From: Bacteroidota bacterium
Lineage (GTDB): Bacteria > Bacteroidota > Bacteroidia > Bacteroidales > FEN-979
NCBI GenBank assembly: GCA_026391805.1
Contig: JAPLDJ010000015.1
Location: 310,001 to 374,000 of the forward strand
Reading direction: 5' to 3'
DNA: 64,000 bases
Part shown: in pieces, positions 42,659 through 50,581 of the stretch
Layout: every line of letters starts with the position of its first letter
Position numbering within the stretch: position 1 is the first letter of the stretch
Program-made: the position numbers and the translations under genes
Notes under the pieces: model-generated
Database searches by the model: none
What the model was told of the DNA's origin: nothing
Seen by the model: the letters and a program-made list of their open reading frames with translations, nothing else

Positions 42659-44626
42659 TCACTTTATGATCGTTCGTCCCAGTTCCTTTCCCTGGATCCG
42701 GCTGCGGATCTCTTCCAGTCTCTTTTGCTGCATCAGGCTTTGGGTGATCTCTTCAATATCTTCTTTTGCCGATTTCATCTCCTTCAGCTTTTTCTGGTTC
42801 TCGGCGATCATGCGTTCGATCTTTTTTGCCTTGAAAGCATACAGCGCCGGGTAGATCGACTCCAGAAGCCGGTCGGTTTCGGGCTGAACATAGATGTGGT
42901 TTTTTGCCCAGTGAAGACTGAGTTCGTAAGGCAGAATGGTGAGGTCGATGGCAAGGGTTGCGAGGATCGGGTTATTGTGGTGCAGAAAATAATCCTTGTC
43001 TGCAATGATGCCTTTTTCCTGCAATTCGGCCATTTCACTGAAGATCTGCTGGCAGAGCGGGGATTCAAATCGGATCTCATCCCGGAGCAGGTCCTGGACG
43101 ATCAGATCGGCCACCCTGGCCTGTACCTCTTCCTCCGGTCCGTCTTCGGTTGGCTGTTTCAGTGTTACGGATTCGTTACCGAAAAGAAGCAACAGGCGGA
43201 TGATCTCTTTTTCCTGAAATTCTGCCGTGTCGAGCTCGAATTCGATCTGTGACGGAGCCGGTTCCGATTCCTCGGGTTCCAGGTATGTTTGTGCTCCTTC
43301 TTCCTGCAGCTTTTTTGAGAACTTCTTCCGAAGGATCTTGTTCGTTTCGTTGACCAGCGTCTGTTCAGGCACCGCCAGCAGGGAAGAGCATTCCCGTATG
43401 AAGAAAGTCCTCGTGATACCGTCGGGAATAATGGCAATGGAATTGACGATCTCCTTGACAAGCGCCGACTTTTTGATCGGGTCGCCGGCCGTTTCGGTCA
43501 GCAGCAGACGGGTCTTGAAAAGGATGAAGTTAACAGCATTCTTCGCAATGAACTCTTCCACTTCTGCCGACCGGTGCGAACGTGCATAGGAATCGGGGTC
43601 ATCGCCTTCGGGGAAGAGAACGATCCTGACGTTCATTCCCTGTTCGAGGATCAGGTCGGTGCCGCGCAGCGAAGCCTTGATCCCCGCGGGATCGCCGTCA
43701 TAAAGGATCGTGATGTTCGAAGTGTACCGCTGGATGAGCTTGATCTGGTCCTGGGTCAGAGAAGTGCCGGAAGATGCCACCACGTTCTCAATGCCGGCCT
43801 GGTGAAGCGAGATCACATCTGTATAACCTTCCACGAGGTAACAGTTGTCTTTTGCGACGATGGCATTCTTGGCAAAATAGAGACCGTAAAGGGATTTGCT
43901 TTTGTTGTAGATTTCCGATTCGGGCGAATTCAGATATTTTGCAATATTCTTGTCTTTGGAAAGAACCCGGCCCCCGAACCCAATGATCCTGCCCGACGCA
44001 CTGTGGATCGGGAACATCACCCTTCCGTGGAACCGGTCGATCAGGCGGTTATCTTCCTTCTTAATGGAAAGCCCTGTCTTGACAAGGTATTCCTTTTTAT
44101 ATCCCGCCCCGGACGCATGTGCTGAAAAATCTTCCCATCCCTCTTTGGAATACCCCAGCTGAAACTTCCGGATGTACTCATCACGAAAACCGCGTTCCTG
44201 CAAATAGGTCAGCCCGACGGCCTTACCCTCCTCGGTTTCGAACAGAACCTCCTCAAGGTATTTCTGGGCGAACTGGTTCAGCAGGAAAAGCGCCTCTTTC
44301 TCATTCTGTTCCTGGATCTTCTCGGGTGTCTGTACCTCTTCCGCGATCTCGATGTGGTACCGTTTGGCCAGGAAACGCAGGGCCTCGGGATAGGTGTAGT
44401 GCTCGTGTTCCATCAGGAAACTCACGACATTACCGGCTTTCCCGCACCCAAAACACTTGTAGATGCCCTTTACGGGAGACACGTTGAAAGAAGGTGTTTT
44501 TTCGTTATGGAAAGGACAAAGCCCGATGTAATTCGTTCCGCGCCTTTTGAGCATTACAAAATCGGTGATCACCTCCTCGATCCGGGCGGCTGACATGATG
44601 TTTGATATGGTATCGGGAGTGATCAC
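42659..44626 (-). CDS. dnaG: DNA primase
   Basis: Synthesises RNA primers for replication. The 655-residue product has the N-terminal zinc-binding domain (C37, H40, C58, C61 in CPFHNEKTPSF...CFGCGKAGN), the RNA polymerase/TOPRIM core (GRVMFPIHSASGRIIGFGGR, YLVEGYTDVISLHQAGIENVVASSGTSLT, ITILYDGDPAGIKAS) and a C-terminal helicase-binding region. Length is normal. rpsU and rpoD, its neighbours in many bacteria, are absent, as usual in Bacteroidota. Confidence 0.97.
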   Translation of the reverse strand: MITPDTISNIMSAARIEEVITDFVMLKRRGTNYIGLCPFHNEKTPSFNVSPVKGIYKCFGCGKAGNVVSFLMEHEHYTYPEALRFLAKRYHIEIAEEVQTPEKIQEQNEKEALFLLNQFAQKYLEEVLFETEEGKAVGLTYLQERGFRDEYIRKFQLGYSKEGWEDFSAHASGAGYKKEYLVKTGLSIKKEDNRLIDRFHGRVMFPIHSASGRIIGFGGRVLSKDKNIAKYLNSPESEIYNKSKSLYGLYFAKNAIVAKDNCYLVEGYTDVISLHQAGIENVVASSGTSLTQDQIKLIQRYTSNITILYDGDPAGIKASLRGTDLILEQGMNVRIVLFPEGDDPDSYARSHRSAEVEEFIAKNAVNFILFKTRLLLTETAGDPIKKSALVKEIVNSIAIIPDGITRTFFIRECSSLLAVPEQTLVNETNKILRKKFSKKLQEEGAQTYLEPEESEPAPSQIEFELDTAEFQEKEIIRLLLLFGNESVTLKQPTEDGPEEEVQARVADLIVQDLLRDEIRFESPLCQQIFSEMAELQEKGIIADKDYFLHHNNPILATLAIDLTILPYELSLHWAKNHIYVQPETDRLLESIYPALYAFKAKKIERMIAENQKKLKEMKSAKEDIEEITQSLMQQKRLEEIRSRIQGKELGRTIIK

Positions 44627-44734
44627 AGGGCAACGATTTATGCTGTAAAAGTAACAAAAATAGGCGAAAGTTGCTGGAGAAAATGTCGATCATATCGGTC
44701 AGAAGTTGTAATTTTATAAGCCAAAAATCTAACC

Positions 44735-45664
44735 ATGGACAGAAGAGAATTCTTTAAGAAGAGTCTTTTGACCGGAGTCGCTGCCGGAGCGGCAATGACA
44801 CTGGGTGATTATGAAAAGCTGTTTGCCGGAAACGTACCCCCTCCCGGGAAACCGGGATCGTTCGATCTTGTCGCTGTAAAAGATGGCGAACCCGTCGCGA
44901 TGTTCGACAAGGCCATCGAATCGTTCGGAGGCATGAAGGCATTTGTAAAGAAAGGCCAGACTATTGTAGTTAAACCAAACATCGGCTGGGATACATCGCC
45001 GGAACGGGGCGCCAACACCAATCCCGACCTGGTGAAGCGGATCATCGAACAGTGCTTCGGTGCAGGCGCAAAAACGGTTTATGTCTTCGATAATACCTGC
45101 GACAACTGGTCGAAATGTTACGAGAACAGCGGAATCCAGAAGGCCGTGAAAGATGCCGGAGGGAAAATCGTTCCGGCCAATACCGAAGGAAATTACCAGG
45201 AGGTGGATGTCAAAGACGGAAAGAGGCTGAAAAAAACCAAGGTTCACGAACTGATCCTCAGCTCGGATGTCTTCATCAATGTACCGGTGCTGAAAAGTCA
45301 CAGTTCGTCGAGTATTACGGCCTCCATGAAGAACCACATGGGCATTGTCTGGGATCGCGGGTACTGGCACCGCAACAACCTGAACCAGTGCATCGCCGAT
45401 TTTGCTGCGTACCGGAAGCCGGACCTGAACATCGTGGATGCTTACAGGGTTTTGTCAAAACGCGGCCCGCGGGGCGTTTCGGTGGAAGATGTCGTCATGA
45501 TGAAATCACTTGTGCTTTCGAGGGATATTGTTGCTGCCGATGCTGCTGCGGCCAAGATATTCGGCATAGAGCCCGACACGGTTCCCTACATTAAATTAGC
45601 CCATGAGGCGGGCGTCGGTAACATGGACCTGACAAAGCTGTCCATCAACCGGATCAAAATGTAA
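44735..45664 (+). CDS. Tat-exported DUF362 protein
   Basis: The 309-residue product has a twin-arginine signal (MDRREFFKKSLLTGVAAGAAMTL) followed by a DUF362 domain (about 45-300) with VKPNIGWDTSPERGANTNPDLVKRIIEQC and VFINVPVLKSHSSSSITASMKNHMGIVWDRG. Proteins of this family often accompany ferredoxin-like membrane proteins and are of unknown function. The next gene starts 4 bases downstream and encodes a membrane ferredoxin fusion, so the two probably act together in redox transfer at the cytoplasmic membrane. Confidence 0.9.
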   Translation: MDRREFFKKSLLTGVAAGAAMTLGDYEKLFAGNVPPPGKPGSFDLVAVKDGEPVAMFDKAIESFGGMKAFVKKGQTIVVKPNIGWDTSPERGANTNPDLVKRIIEQCFGAGAKTVYVFDNTCDNWSKCYENSGIQKAVKDAGGKIVPANTEGNYQEVDVKDGKRLKKTKVHELILSSDVFINVPVLKSHSSSSITASMKNHMGIVWDRGYWHRNNLNQCIADFAAYRKPDLNIVDAYRVLSKRGPRGVSVEDVVMMKSLVLSRDIVAADAAAAKIFGIEPDTVPYIKLAHEAGVGNMDLTKLSINRIKM

Positions 45665-45668
45665 CCAG

Positions 45669-47258
45669 ATGCAACTGGCGTTCCTGAAGAAAATCAGGGT
45701 TGTGGTTTCGCTGGTTTTCTTTGTTTTCACTGTTTTTATATTTATTGATTTTGCAGCACTGACCGGACTGCAGATGATAAAGACACTGCTTTATCTTCAG
45801 TTTGTTCCATCACTGCTGAACTTTCTGAAGTTCCTCTCCGTCGGTGCGGCCGGGTTCATCTTCATTCTTGTCCTGACCTTTTTCTTTGGAAGAGTATATT
45901 GTTCCACCGTATGCCCGCTCGGAACCCTCCAGGATATCGTTGCCCGGATCTCCAAAAAAATCACCAACCGGAAACGGTTCAGATTCAGCAAACCATTGAA
46001 TGGGATCCGGTATTCAATTCTCGGTCTCGCGGTATTTGTTTTACTGCTGCATTCCATCTTCCTGTTAAGCCTGCTGGATCCATACAGCCTTGCCGGAAAG
46101 ATCTTTTCAGACCTGTTCAGGCCGGTCTGGTACCTTGGGAATAATATCCTGTCGCGGATCCTGCAGCTGTTCGATTCTTACGCACTTTATTCTGTCAGCA
46201 TCAAAATCGTATCCTGGCCATCATTTCTCTTTTCCATGGCATTTTTAGGACTGATCATTTTTCTTGTAGTACGCAAAGGAAGATGGTACTGTAATGTCAT
46301 CTGCCCGGTTGGAACACTGCTGGGACTCCTTTCGAAAATCTCCTTTTTCAGGATCAGGATGGATGAAGATGCCTGCACATCCTGCGGTCTTTGTGTAAAG
46401 GAATGCAAGGCCGAATGCATCGATATCAAGGAAAAGAAGGTCGATTTTTCCAGGTGCGTGGCCTGTTATAATTGTTTTGGTGCATGTCCGGAAAAAGGGA
46501 TCGGTTACCGGTTGGAGAAAATAAGAATACCCGGGTTTGGTTCACGCAAAGGGCGCAAAGAGGAAGAAGAGAACGCAAAGGGGAATGAATTTTCAAGAAG
46601 GAAATTCTTCGGCACAACACTTATTGGTACAACAGCCGTGCTGGCATCGAAAACAGCCTTTGCCGATAAGGAAAAACAGCAGGGCGTAAGTGAGATTCCG
46701 GTAATCCCTCCAGGAGCCGGGAACATCTGGCACTATACCACGAACTGTACTGCCTGCCACCTGTGCGTAAGTGTATGCCCCACAAAAGTACTTCAGCCGA
46801 CTTTCATTGAATTTGGACTTTCGGGCCTGTTCCAGCCCAAAATGGATTACCATGCGGAATATTGTAATTTTGAATGCGTGAAATGCACGGAAGTGTGCCC
46901 GACAGGCGCCATTCTTCCGATTACAAAAGAACAGAAATCAACCCTGCAGATCGGGGTTTCGAAGTTCATCAGGAACATCTGCATTGTTGTTGCAAAACAT
47001 ACTGCCTGCGGCGCATGTTCCGAACATTGTCCGACAAAAGCCGTGGAGATGGTTCCGTACCTTGGAACGCTGACCATACCAAAGGTGGATGAGAAAATTT
47101 GTGTCGGATGCGGCGCCTGCGAATATGCCTGTCCGACCAAACCCGACAAGGCGATCTATGTAGAGGCCCACTCGTATCACAGGCAAGCTATGAAACCAAA
47201 GAAAAAGGTAGAAGACAAAAAGATAATCACAAAACCAACGGAGGAGTTTCCGTTTTAA
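45669..47258 (+). CDS. NapH-like membrane ferredoxin fused to a Tat-type NapG-like ferredoxin
   Basis: The 529-residue product has about five membrane helices in its first half with the NapH/FixG-type motifs VYCSTVCPLGTLQD and WYCNVICPVGTLLG, then a ferredoxin domain (CTSCGLCVKEC and CVACYNCFGACP). After a basic linker (GSRKGRKEEEENAKGNEF) comes an internal Tat-like segment SRRKFFGTTLIGTTAVLASKTAFA and a second ferredoxin region with CTACHLCVSVCP, CVKCTEVCP, CGACSEHCP and CVGCGACEYACP. Usually these are two genes. The linker is encoded by a TTCACGCAAAG-type repeat (46541-46581). A quinol-linked electron transfer role with the DUF362 protein is inferred. Confidence 0.88.
   Translation: MQLAFLKKIRVVVSLVFFVFTVFIFIDFAALTGLQMIKTLLYLQFVPSLLNFLKFLSVGAAGFIFILVLTFFFGRVYCSTVCPLGTLQDIVARISKKITNRKRFRFSKPLNGIRYSILGLAVFVLLLHSIFLLSLLDPYSLAGKIFSDLFRPVWYLGNNILSRILQLFDSYALYSVSIKIVSWPSFLFSMAFLGLIIFLVVRKGRWYCNVICPVGTLLGLLSKISFFRIRMDEDACTSCGLCVKECKAECIDIKEKKVDFSRCVACYNCFGACPEKGIGYRLEKIRIPGFGSRKGRKEEEENAKGNEFSRRKFFGTTLIGTTAVLASKTAFADKEKQQGVSEIPVIPPGAGNIWHYTTNCTACHLCVSVCPTKVLQPTFIEFGLSGLFQPKMDYHAEYCNFECVKCTEVCPTGAILPITKEQKSTLQIGVSKFIRNICIVVAKHTACGACSEHCPTKAVEMVPYLGTLTIPKVDEKICVGCGACEYACPTKPDKAIYVEAHSYHRQAMKPKKKVEDKKIITKPTEEFPF
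46541..46581 (+). repeat. Coding copy of the TTCACGCAAAG repeat
   Basis: TTCACGCAAAGGGCGCAAAG and a following AACGCAAAGG unit lie in frame in the linker of the ferredoxin fusion gene. The first 11 bases are identical to the ends of the intergenic element at 25251-25331. Confidence 0.75.
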
Positions 47259-47260
47259 GT

Positions 47261-47390
47261 AACTGGTGAACTCGTGAACTTGTGAATTGGCGAGTACAGT
47301 CACAAAGCCAAAGGGTAAACCAATCAATACTGCATCACTTTAAAATTATAAATAACTCACTAGATCGCCAGTTCACCAGTTCACCAATTA
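47261..47390. repeat. Inverted pair of ACTGGTGA repeats
   Basis: AACTGGTGAACTCGTGAACT-type units at 47261-47294 and their inverted counterparts (CGCCAGTTCACCAGTTCACC, 47356-47390) flank about 60 bases of AT-rich sequence. The two arms could fold into a long imperfect hairpin between the ferredoxin fusion and the GNAT gene. Confidence 0.75.
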
Positions 47391-47393
47391 TCA

Positions 47394-47843
47394 ATGATAG
47401 AAGTCAAACGCGTCAGTTTTCAGGAAAAGGCTTTAGCAGAGCAGGCCTTCGCTATCCGCCGCAAAGTTTTCGTTGAGGAAGAAGGCGTTGATCCAAACCT
47501 GGAATATGATCATGAGGAAAAGGCGCACCATTATCTCCTGCTGATTGCCGGGAAACCGGTTGCTGCCGCGCGGTGGCGGGAAACGGAGAAAGGCATCAAG
47601 CTGGAACGGTTTGCGGTTCTACCCGAATTCCGGAACCGGGGATTTGGCCAGATCATACTGAAGGAGGTACTGATTGATGTTGTTCCGCTCGGGAAAACGA
47701 TCTACCTGCATTCACAGCTCAGGGCTGTTCCGTTCTACGAGCGCAATGGATTCAGAAAGGAAGGGGAAATCTTTTACGAAGCCAATATGGGGCATTACTT
47801 TATGACCTATTATCGCCCTGCGCCATCGCAACCAGCTCTGTAA
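47394..47843 (+). CDS. GNAT family N-acetyltransferase (ElaA/YjcF-like)
   Basis: The 149-residue product has the GNAT fold with the acetyl-CoA loop RFAVLPEFRNRGFGQIILKEVL (R/Q-x-x-G-x-G/A) and C-terminal IYLHSQLRAVPFYERNGFRKEGEIFYEANMGHYFM, with the IRRKVFVEEEGVDPNLEYD start of the ElaA/YjcF group. Substrate unknown. Its 3' end overlaps the convergent DUF1697 gene by 44 bases. Confidence 0.9.
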   Translation: MIEVKRVSFQEKALAEQAFAIRRKVFVEEEGVDPNLEYDHEEKAHHYLLLIAGKPVAAARWRETEKGIKLERFAVLPEFRNRGFGQIILKEVLIDVVPLGKTIYLHSQLRAVPFYERNGFRKEGEIFYEANMGHYFMTYYRPAPSQPAL

Positions 47844-48354
47844 CCGTTTTCCAGTTCCTGGTCGTTGCAGTTACTTTCAATTTACTCTCAAAGAAACCAT
47901 TCGAAAATTTTGTATTTCCATATCCGCCCGGGCAGAAAAGAAAAATTTCCTTCCCTGAAACACTGAATTCGTCATCTGCCGATTTTAAACCGTTCAGTTT
48001 ATCAAGGAGATCTGCGGCCGGTTCTTCCGCCAGGAATGTTACATAAAGCCGGGTAATGTCCTCGTTTCTGCCTTTTAGAAAAGGATTGTTCGGAAGGATA
48101 TTCTCAAGCTGATCCGCAGTTCTCAGGATAACGGGAACATCAAATGCCAGATCCTCCCGGATCTTATTTTCAATACTTTTTCTCAGCTCATTACAATCCG
48201 GTGGTTCAGAATTAAAAACCACATTCCCGCTCTGAAGATAGGTATTGACATTTTTCAGCTTCAGCGACTCAAACAGCGTTTTCAGGACATTCATTTTTAT
48301 CATCCGCTGACCGCCGACATTAATACCGCGCAACAATGCAATACAAGTTATCAC
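47800..48354 (-). CDS. DUF1697 family protein
   Basis: The 184-residue product shows the DUF1697 signature LLRGINVGGQRMIKMNVLKTLFESLKLKNVNTYLQSGNVVF near its start. Function unknown. I prefer the GTG at 48352-48354, which overlaps the upstream stop by four bases (GTGA) and is preceded seven bases away by GGAGG within AAGGAGG, an unusually strong Shine-Dalgarno for this organism. A longer version from the ATG at 48372 is possible. It overlaps the GNAT gene tail to tail. Confidence 0.85.
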   Translation of the reverse strand: MITCIALLRGINVGGQRMIKMNVLKTLFESLKLKNVNTYLQSGNVVFNSEPPDCNELRKSIENKIREDLAFDVPVILRTADQLENILPNNPFLKGRNEDITRLYVTFLAEEPAADLLDKLNGLKSADDEFSVSGKEIFLFCPGGYGNTKFSNGFFESKLKVTATTRNWKTVTELVAMAQGDNRS

Positions 48355-49187
48355 AGCGCTACCTCCTTCCATCCTGATTCCTCCAAAACCGATGTACTGA
48401 TAAATCCCAGTTCAATCAAAGTCTTCCGGGCATCTTCAAAACCATAAGACAATTCATGCGGCTTGTGGGCATCTGAAGAAATGACAACCGGGATGTTCAG
48501 GTTTCTTATCTTTTTCAGGATTTCCGTTCCCGGGAAAAACGCATCGGACCGCTTCTTGTAAATGCCGCGTGTATTGACCTCGATCACACATCCGACAGCA
48601 CGGATCGTATCCAGGGTTTCATCAACCAGTTTTGTGTACCAGGGATCATCTTCCCGGAAGTACCTGTCGCGGTTGTACATCCTTATCTTGTCGAGGTGAC
48701 CAATGATATCCGGCTTTTGCGAAACGATCATTTGCTGTATCTGCCTGTAGTACGCTGTCACCGCCTTTTTTACATCACCGGAAAAAACCTCCTTTAGTCC
48801 GGTATCATAAATTGAAATATCCGGTCCGTCGATGAACCAGAGTTTCCCGGCCTCCTCATTCTTCACGAGGTGAACAGAACCAATGAAATAATCGAAAGGG
48901 AATAAATCACGGTAATAGCTGACAGGACTGGTTATTTCCGGAATATAATCGATTTCAAGGGCGAGAAGTATGTTGGGCGAGGTGTACTGTTCTTTTAACC
49001 TGAGGATCGTATTAACATAGGTTTCAATTTCCCCGTTGCGGATGGCGAAATTATTCTCAAAGGGAACCGGCGAATGATCGGAAAAGCCCAGGGTGTGGAA
49101 TCCTTGCAGAATGGCCTCTTTGATGTAGTCTTCAGGATCGGAAGAGCCGTCGCTGAAATGGGTATGAGTGTGGAGATTGTATTTCAA
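48351..49187 (-). CDS. hisK: PHP-type histidinol-phosphatase
   Basis: The 278-residue product is a PHP-domain phosphatase with metal ligands in YNLHTHTHFSDGSS, GFSDHSPVPF, LALEIDYIPE, YFIGSVHLV, IIGHLDKIRMY, CVIEVNTRG and VISSDAHKPHEL, which is the HisK arrangement (L-histidinol phosphate to L-histidinol). No other his genes are nearby, so a different phosphoester substrate is possible. It is coupled to the DUF1697 gene by a four-base overlap. Confidence 0.87.
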   Translation of the reverse strand: MKYNLHTHTHFSDGSSDPEDYIKEAILQGFHTLGFSDHSPVPFENNFAIRNGEIETYVNTILRLKEQYTSPNILLALEIDYIPEITSPVSYYRDLFPFDYFIGSVHLVKNEEAGKLWFIDGPDISIYDTGLKEVFSGDVKKAVTAYYRQIQQMIVSQKPDIIGHLDKIRMYNRDRYFREDDPWYTKLVDETLDTIRAVGCVIEVNTRGIYKKRSDAFFPGTEILKKIRNLNIPVVISSDAHKPHELSYGFEDARKTLIELGFISTSVLEESGWKEVAL

Positions 49188-49234
49188 GGGCAGATTACGA
49201 ATTACGGATTAAGGATTACGATTTTTTGGGCAGG

Positions 49235-50479
49235 TCAATTTGTGATGATCTTGTAAATTTTATCATTGCGGCGAAGGAGGGCGTCGACGGGAATTGAGCA
49301 CTGATCGCCCTTTACGGTCTTTTTTACCGGCTTATGGTCGACGCGGACTTCGGGAATCGTCAGCTCGACTGAACCTGTTGTCGGACCCTGGATGTAGATC
49401 GCATCATCAGGTTTCAGAAATCCTGATTCCATCTGAATTTCGGCTACTTTCAGCTTTCCGAAATAGTTGGTGATTTTTCCGACATATTCTTTCCGTTGAG
49501 TTGCAAGCGAACCGTGCTTTCCGGTCCATTCGCCCAACTTCTGTCCAAGGTAATAACCATCCCAGAAACCTCTGTTGTAAACGGTTTCAAGTCTTTTCAA
49601 CCAGTTATTCACTTTTTCCTGTGAATAGTTCATATTTCTGACCGCATCCACTGCCTCCCTGTAACATGAAACGACGGTTTTTACATATTCCGGGCTGCGG
49701 CCGCGCCCTTCAATCTTCAAAACAGTCACACCGGCCGCGAGGATCTTATCAAGAAACCCGATCGTGCAAAGATCTTTTGGCGACATGATGTATTCATTGT
49801 CGATTTCCAGTTCAATCTCTCCATCTTTATCCGTGACCTTATATGGGCGGCGGCAAAGCTGGTAACAGGCACCACGGTTGGCGGAGGCGTTGTAATGATC
49901 CAGGCTGAGGTAGCATTTGCCCGAGATTGCCATGCAAAGCGCGCCATGGGCGAAGATCTCAATACGGACAAGTTCGCCCGAAGGGCCTTTTATATTTTCC
50001 TTTTTGATCGATTTCGTGATCGCCGAAACCTGTTTCAGGCTCAGCTCACGGGCAGTTACCATCACATCCGCAAACTGCGCATAATAGCGCACGGCGGCCA
50101 GGTTGGAGATGTTGGTCTGGGTGCTCATGTGCACCGGCATGCCAACAAATGAAGCATATTGAATCACCGACTGATCGGAAGCGATGATGGCCGAGATCCC
50201 GTTTTTCCTTGCCGAATCAACGATCTTCCGCATCTCTTTCATCTCGGAATCGTAGATCACTGTATTGAGCGTCAGGTACGACTGAACATTATGTTTCCTG
50301 CAGATCTTTGAAATCCTCACAAGATCGCGGAGTGTAAAATTGATGGAAGACCGGGCCCGCATGTTCAGCACCCCGATGCCGAAATAGACCGAACTGGCGC
50401 CGGCCTGGATGGCGGCCACCAGCGATTCCCACGACCCAACGGGAGCCGTGATCTCGATCAATTCAGCTGATTTTTTCAT
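49235..50479 (-). CDS. U32 family protein (TrhP/YegQ-like)
   Basis: The 414-residue product contains the U32 signature EIFAHGALCMAISGKCYLS and further conserved Cys in ANRGACYQLCRRPYKV, plus LKIEGRGRSPEYVKTVV. The family was first called peptidase U32, but the E. coli members YegQ (TrhP) and RlhA act in tRNA/rRNA uridine hydroxylation; this protein resembles the TrhP type. The ATG at 50477-50479 is nearly at the predicted transcription start. Confidence 0.88.
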   Translation of the reverse strand: MKKSAELIEITAPVGSWESLVAAIQAGASSVYFGIGVLNMRARSSINFTLRDLVRISKICRKHNVQSYLTLNTVIYDSEMKEMRKIVDSARKNGISAIIASDQSVIQYASFVGMPVHMSTQTNISNLAAVRYYAQFADVMVTARELSLKQVSAITKSIKKENIKGPSGELVRIEIFAHGALCMAISGKCYLSLDHYNASANRGACYQLCRRPYKVTDKDGEIELEIDNEYIMSPKDLCTIGFLDKILAAGVTVLKIEGRGRSPEYVKTVVSCYREAVDAVRNMNYSQEKVNNWLKRLETVYNRGFWDGYYLGQKLGEWTGKHGSLATQRKEYVGKITNYFGKLKVAEIQMESGFLKPDDAIYIQGPTTGSVELTIPEVRVDHKPVKKTVKGDQCSIPVDALLRRNDKIYKIITN

Positions 50480-50483
50480 GCTG

Positions 50484-50491
50484 CAAAGGTA
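50484..50491 (-). promoter_or_regulatory. -7 box immediately before the U32 gene, near-leaderless start
   Basis: On the minus strand TACCTTTG (50484-50491) is a perfect -7 box only 4 bases from the ATG at 50479, so transcription should start at or next to the start codon. The -33 region falls in the adjoining ACTGGTGA repeat and is poor. Confidence 0.5.
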
Positions 50492-50500
50492 AGGATATTA

Positions 50501-50580
50501 ATTGGCGAGCTTGTGAACTGGTGAACTGGTGAGTTTAAATTAAATACTCGCCAGTTCACCAGTTTACTAATTCACCAGTT
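50501..50580. repeat. Inverted pair of ACTGGTGA repeats between U32 and DUF748 genes
   Basis: ATTGGCGAGCTTGTGAACTG-type units (50501-50534) and inverted CTCGCCAGTTCACCAGTTTA-type units (50547-50580) flank a short AT-rich loop. The arms are imperfectly complementary over more than 25 bases. They fill the whole gap between the U32 promoter and the DUF748 stop. Confidence 0.8.
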
Positions 50581-50581
50581 A

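Noticed and set aside
47261-47390. Could the repeat clusters be a CRISPR array?
   Set aside because: Units are 8-10 bases without regular unique spacers, in varied orientation; no cas genes.
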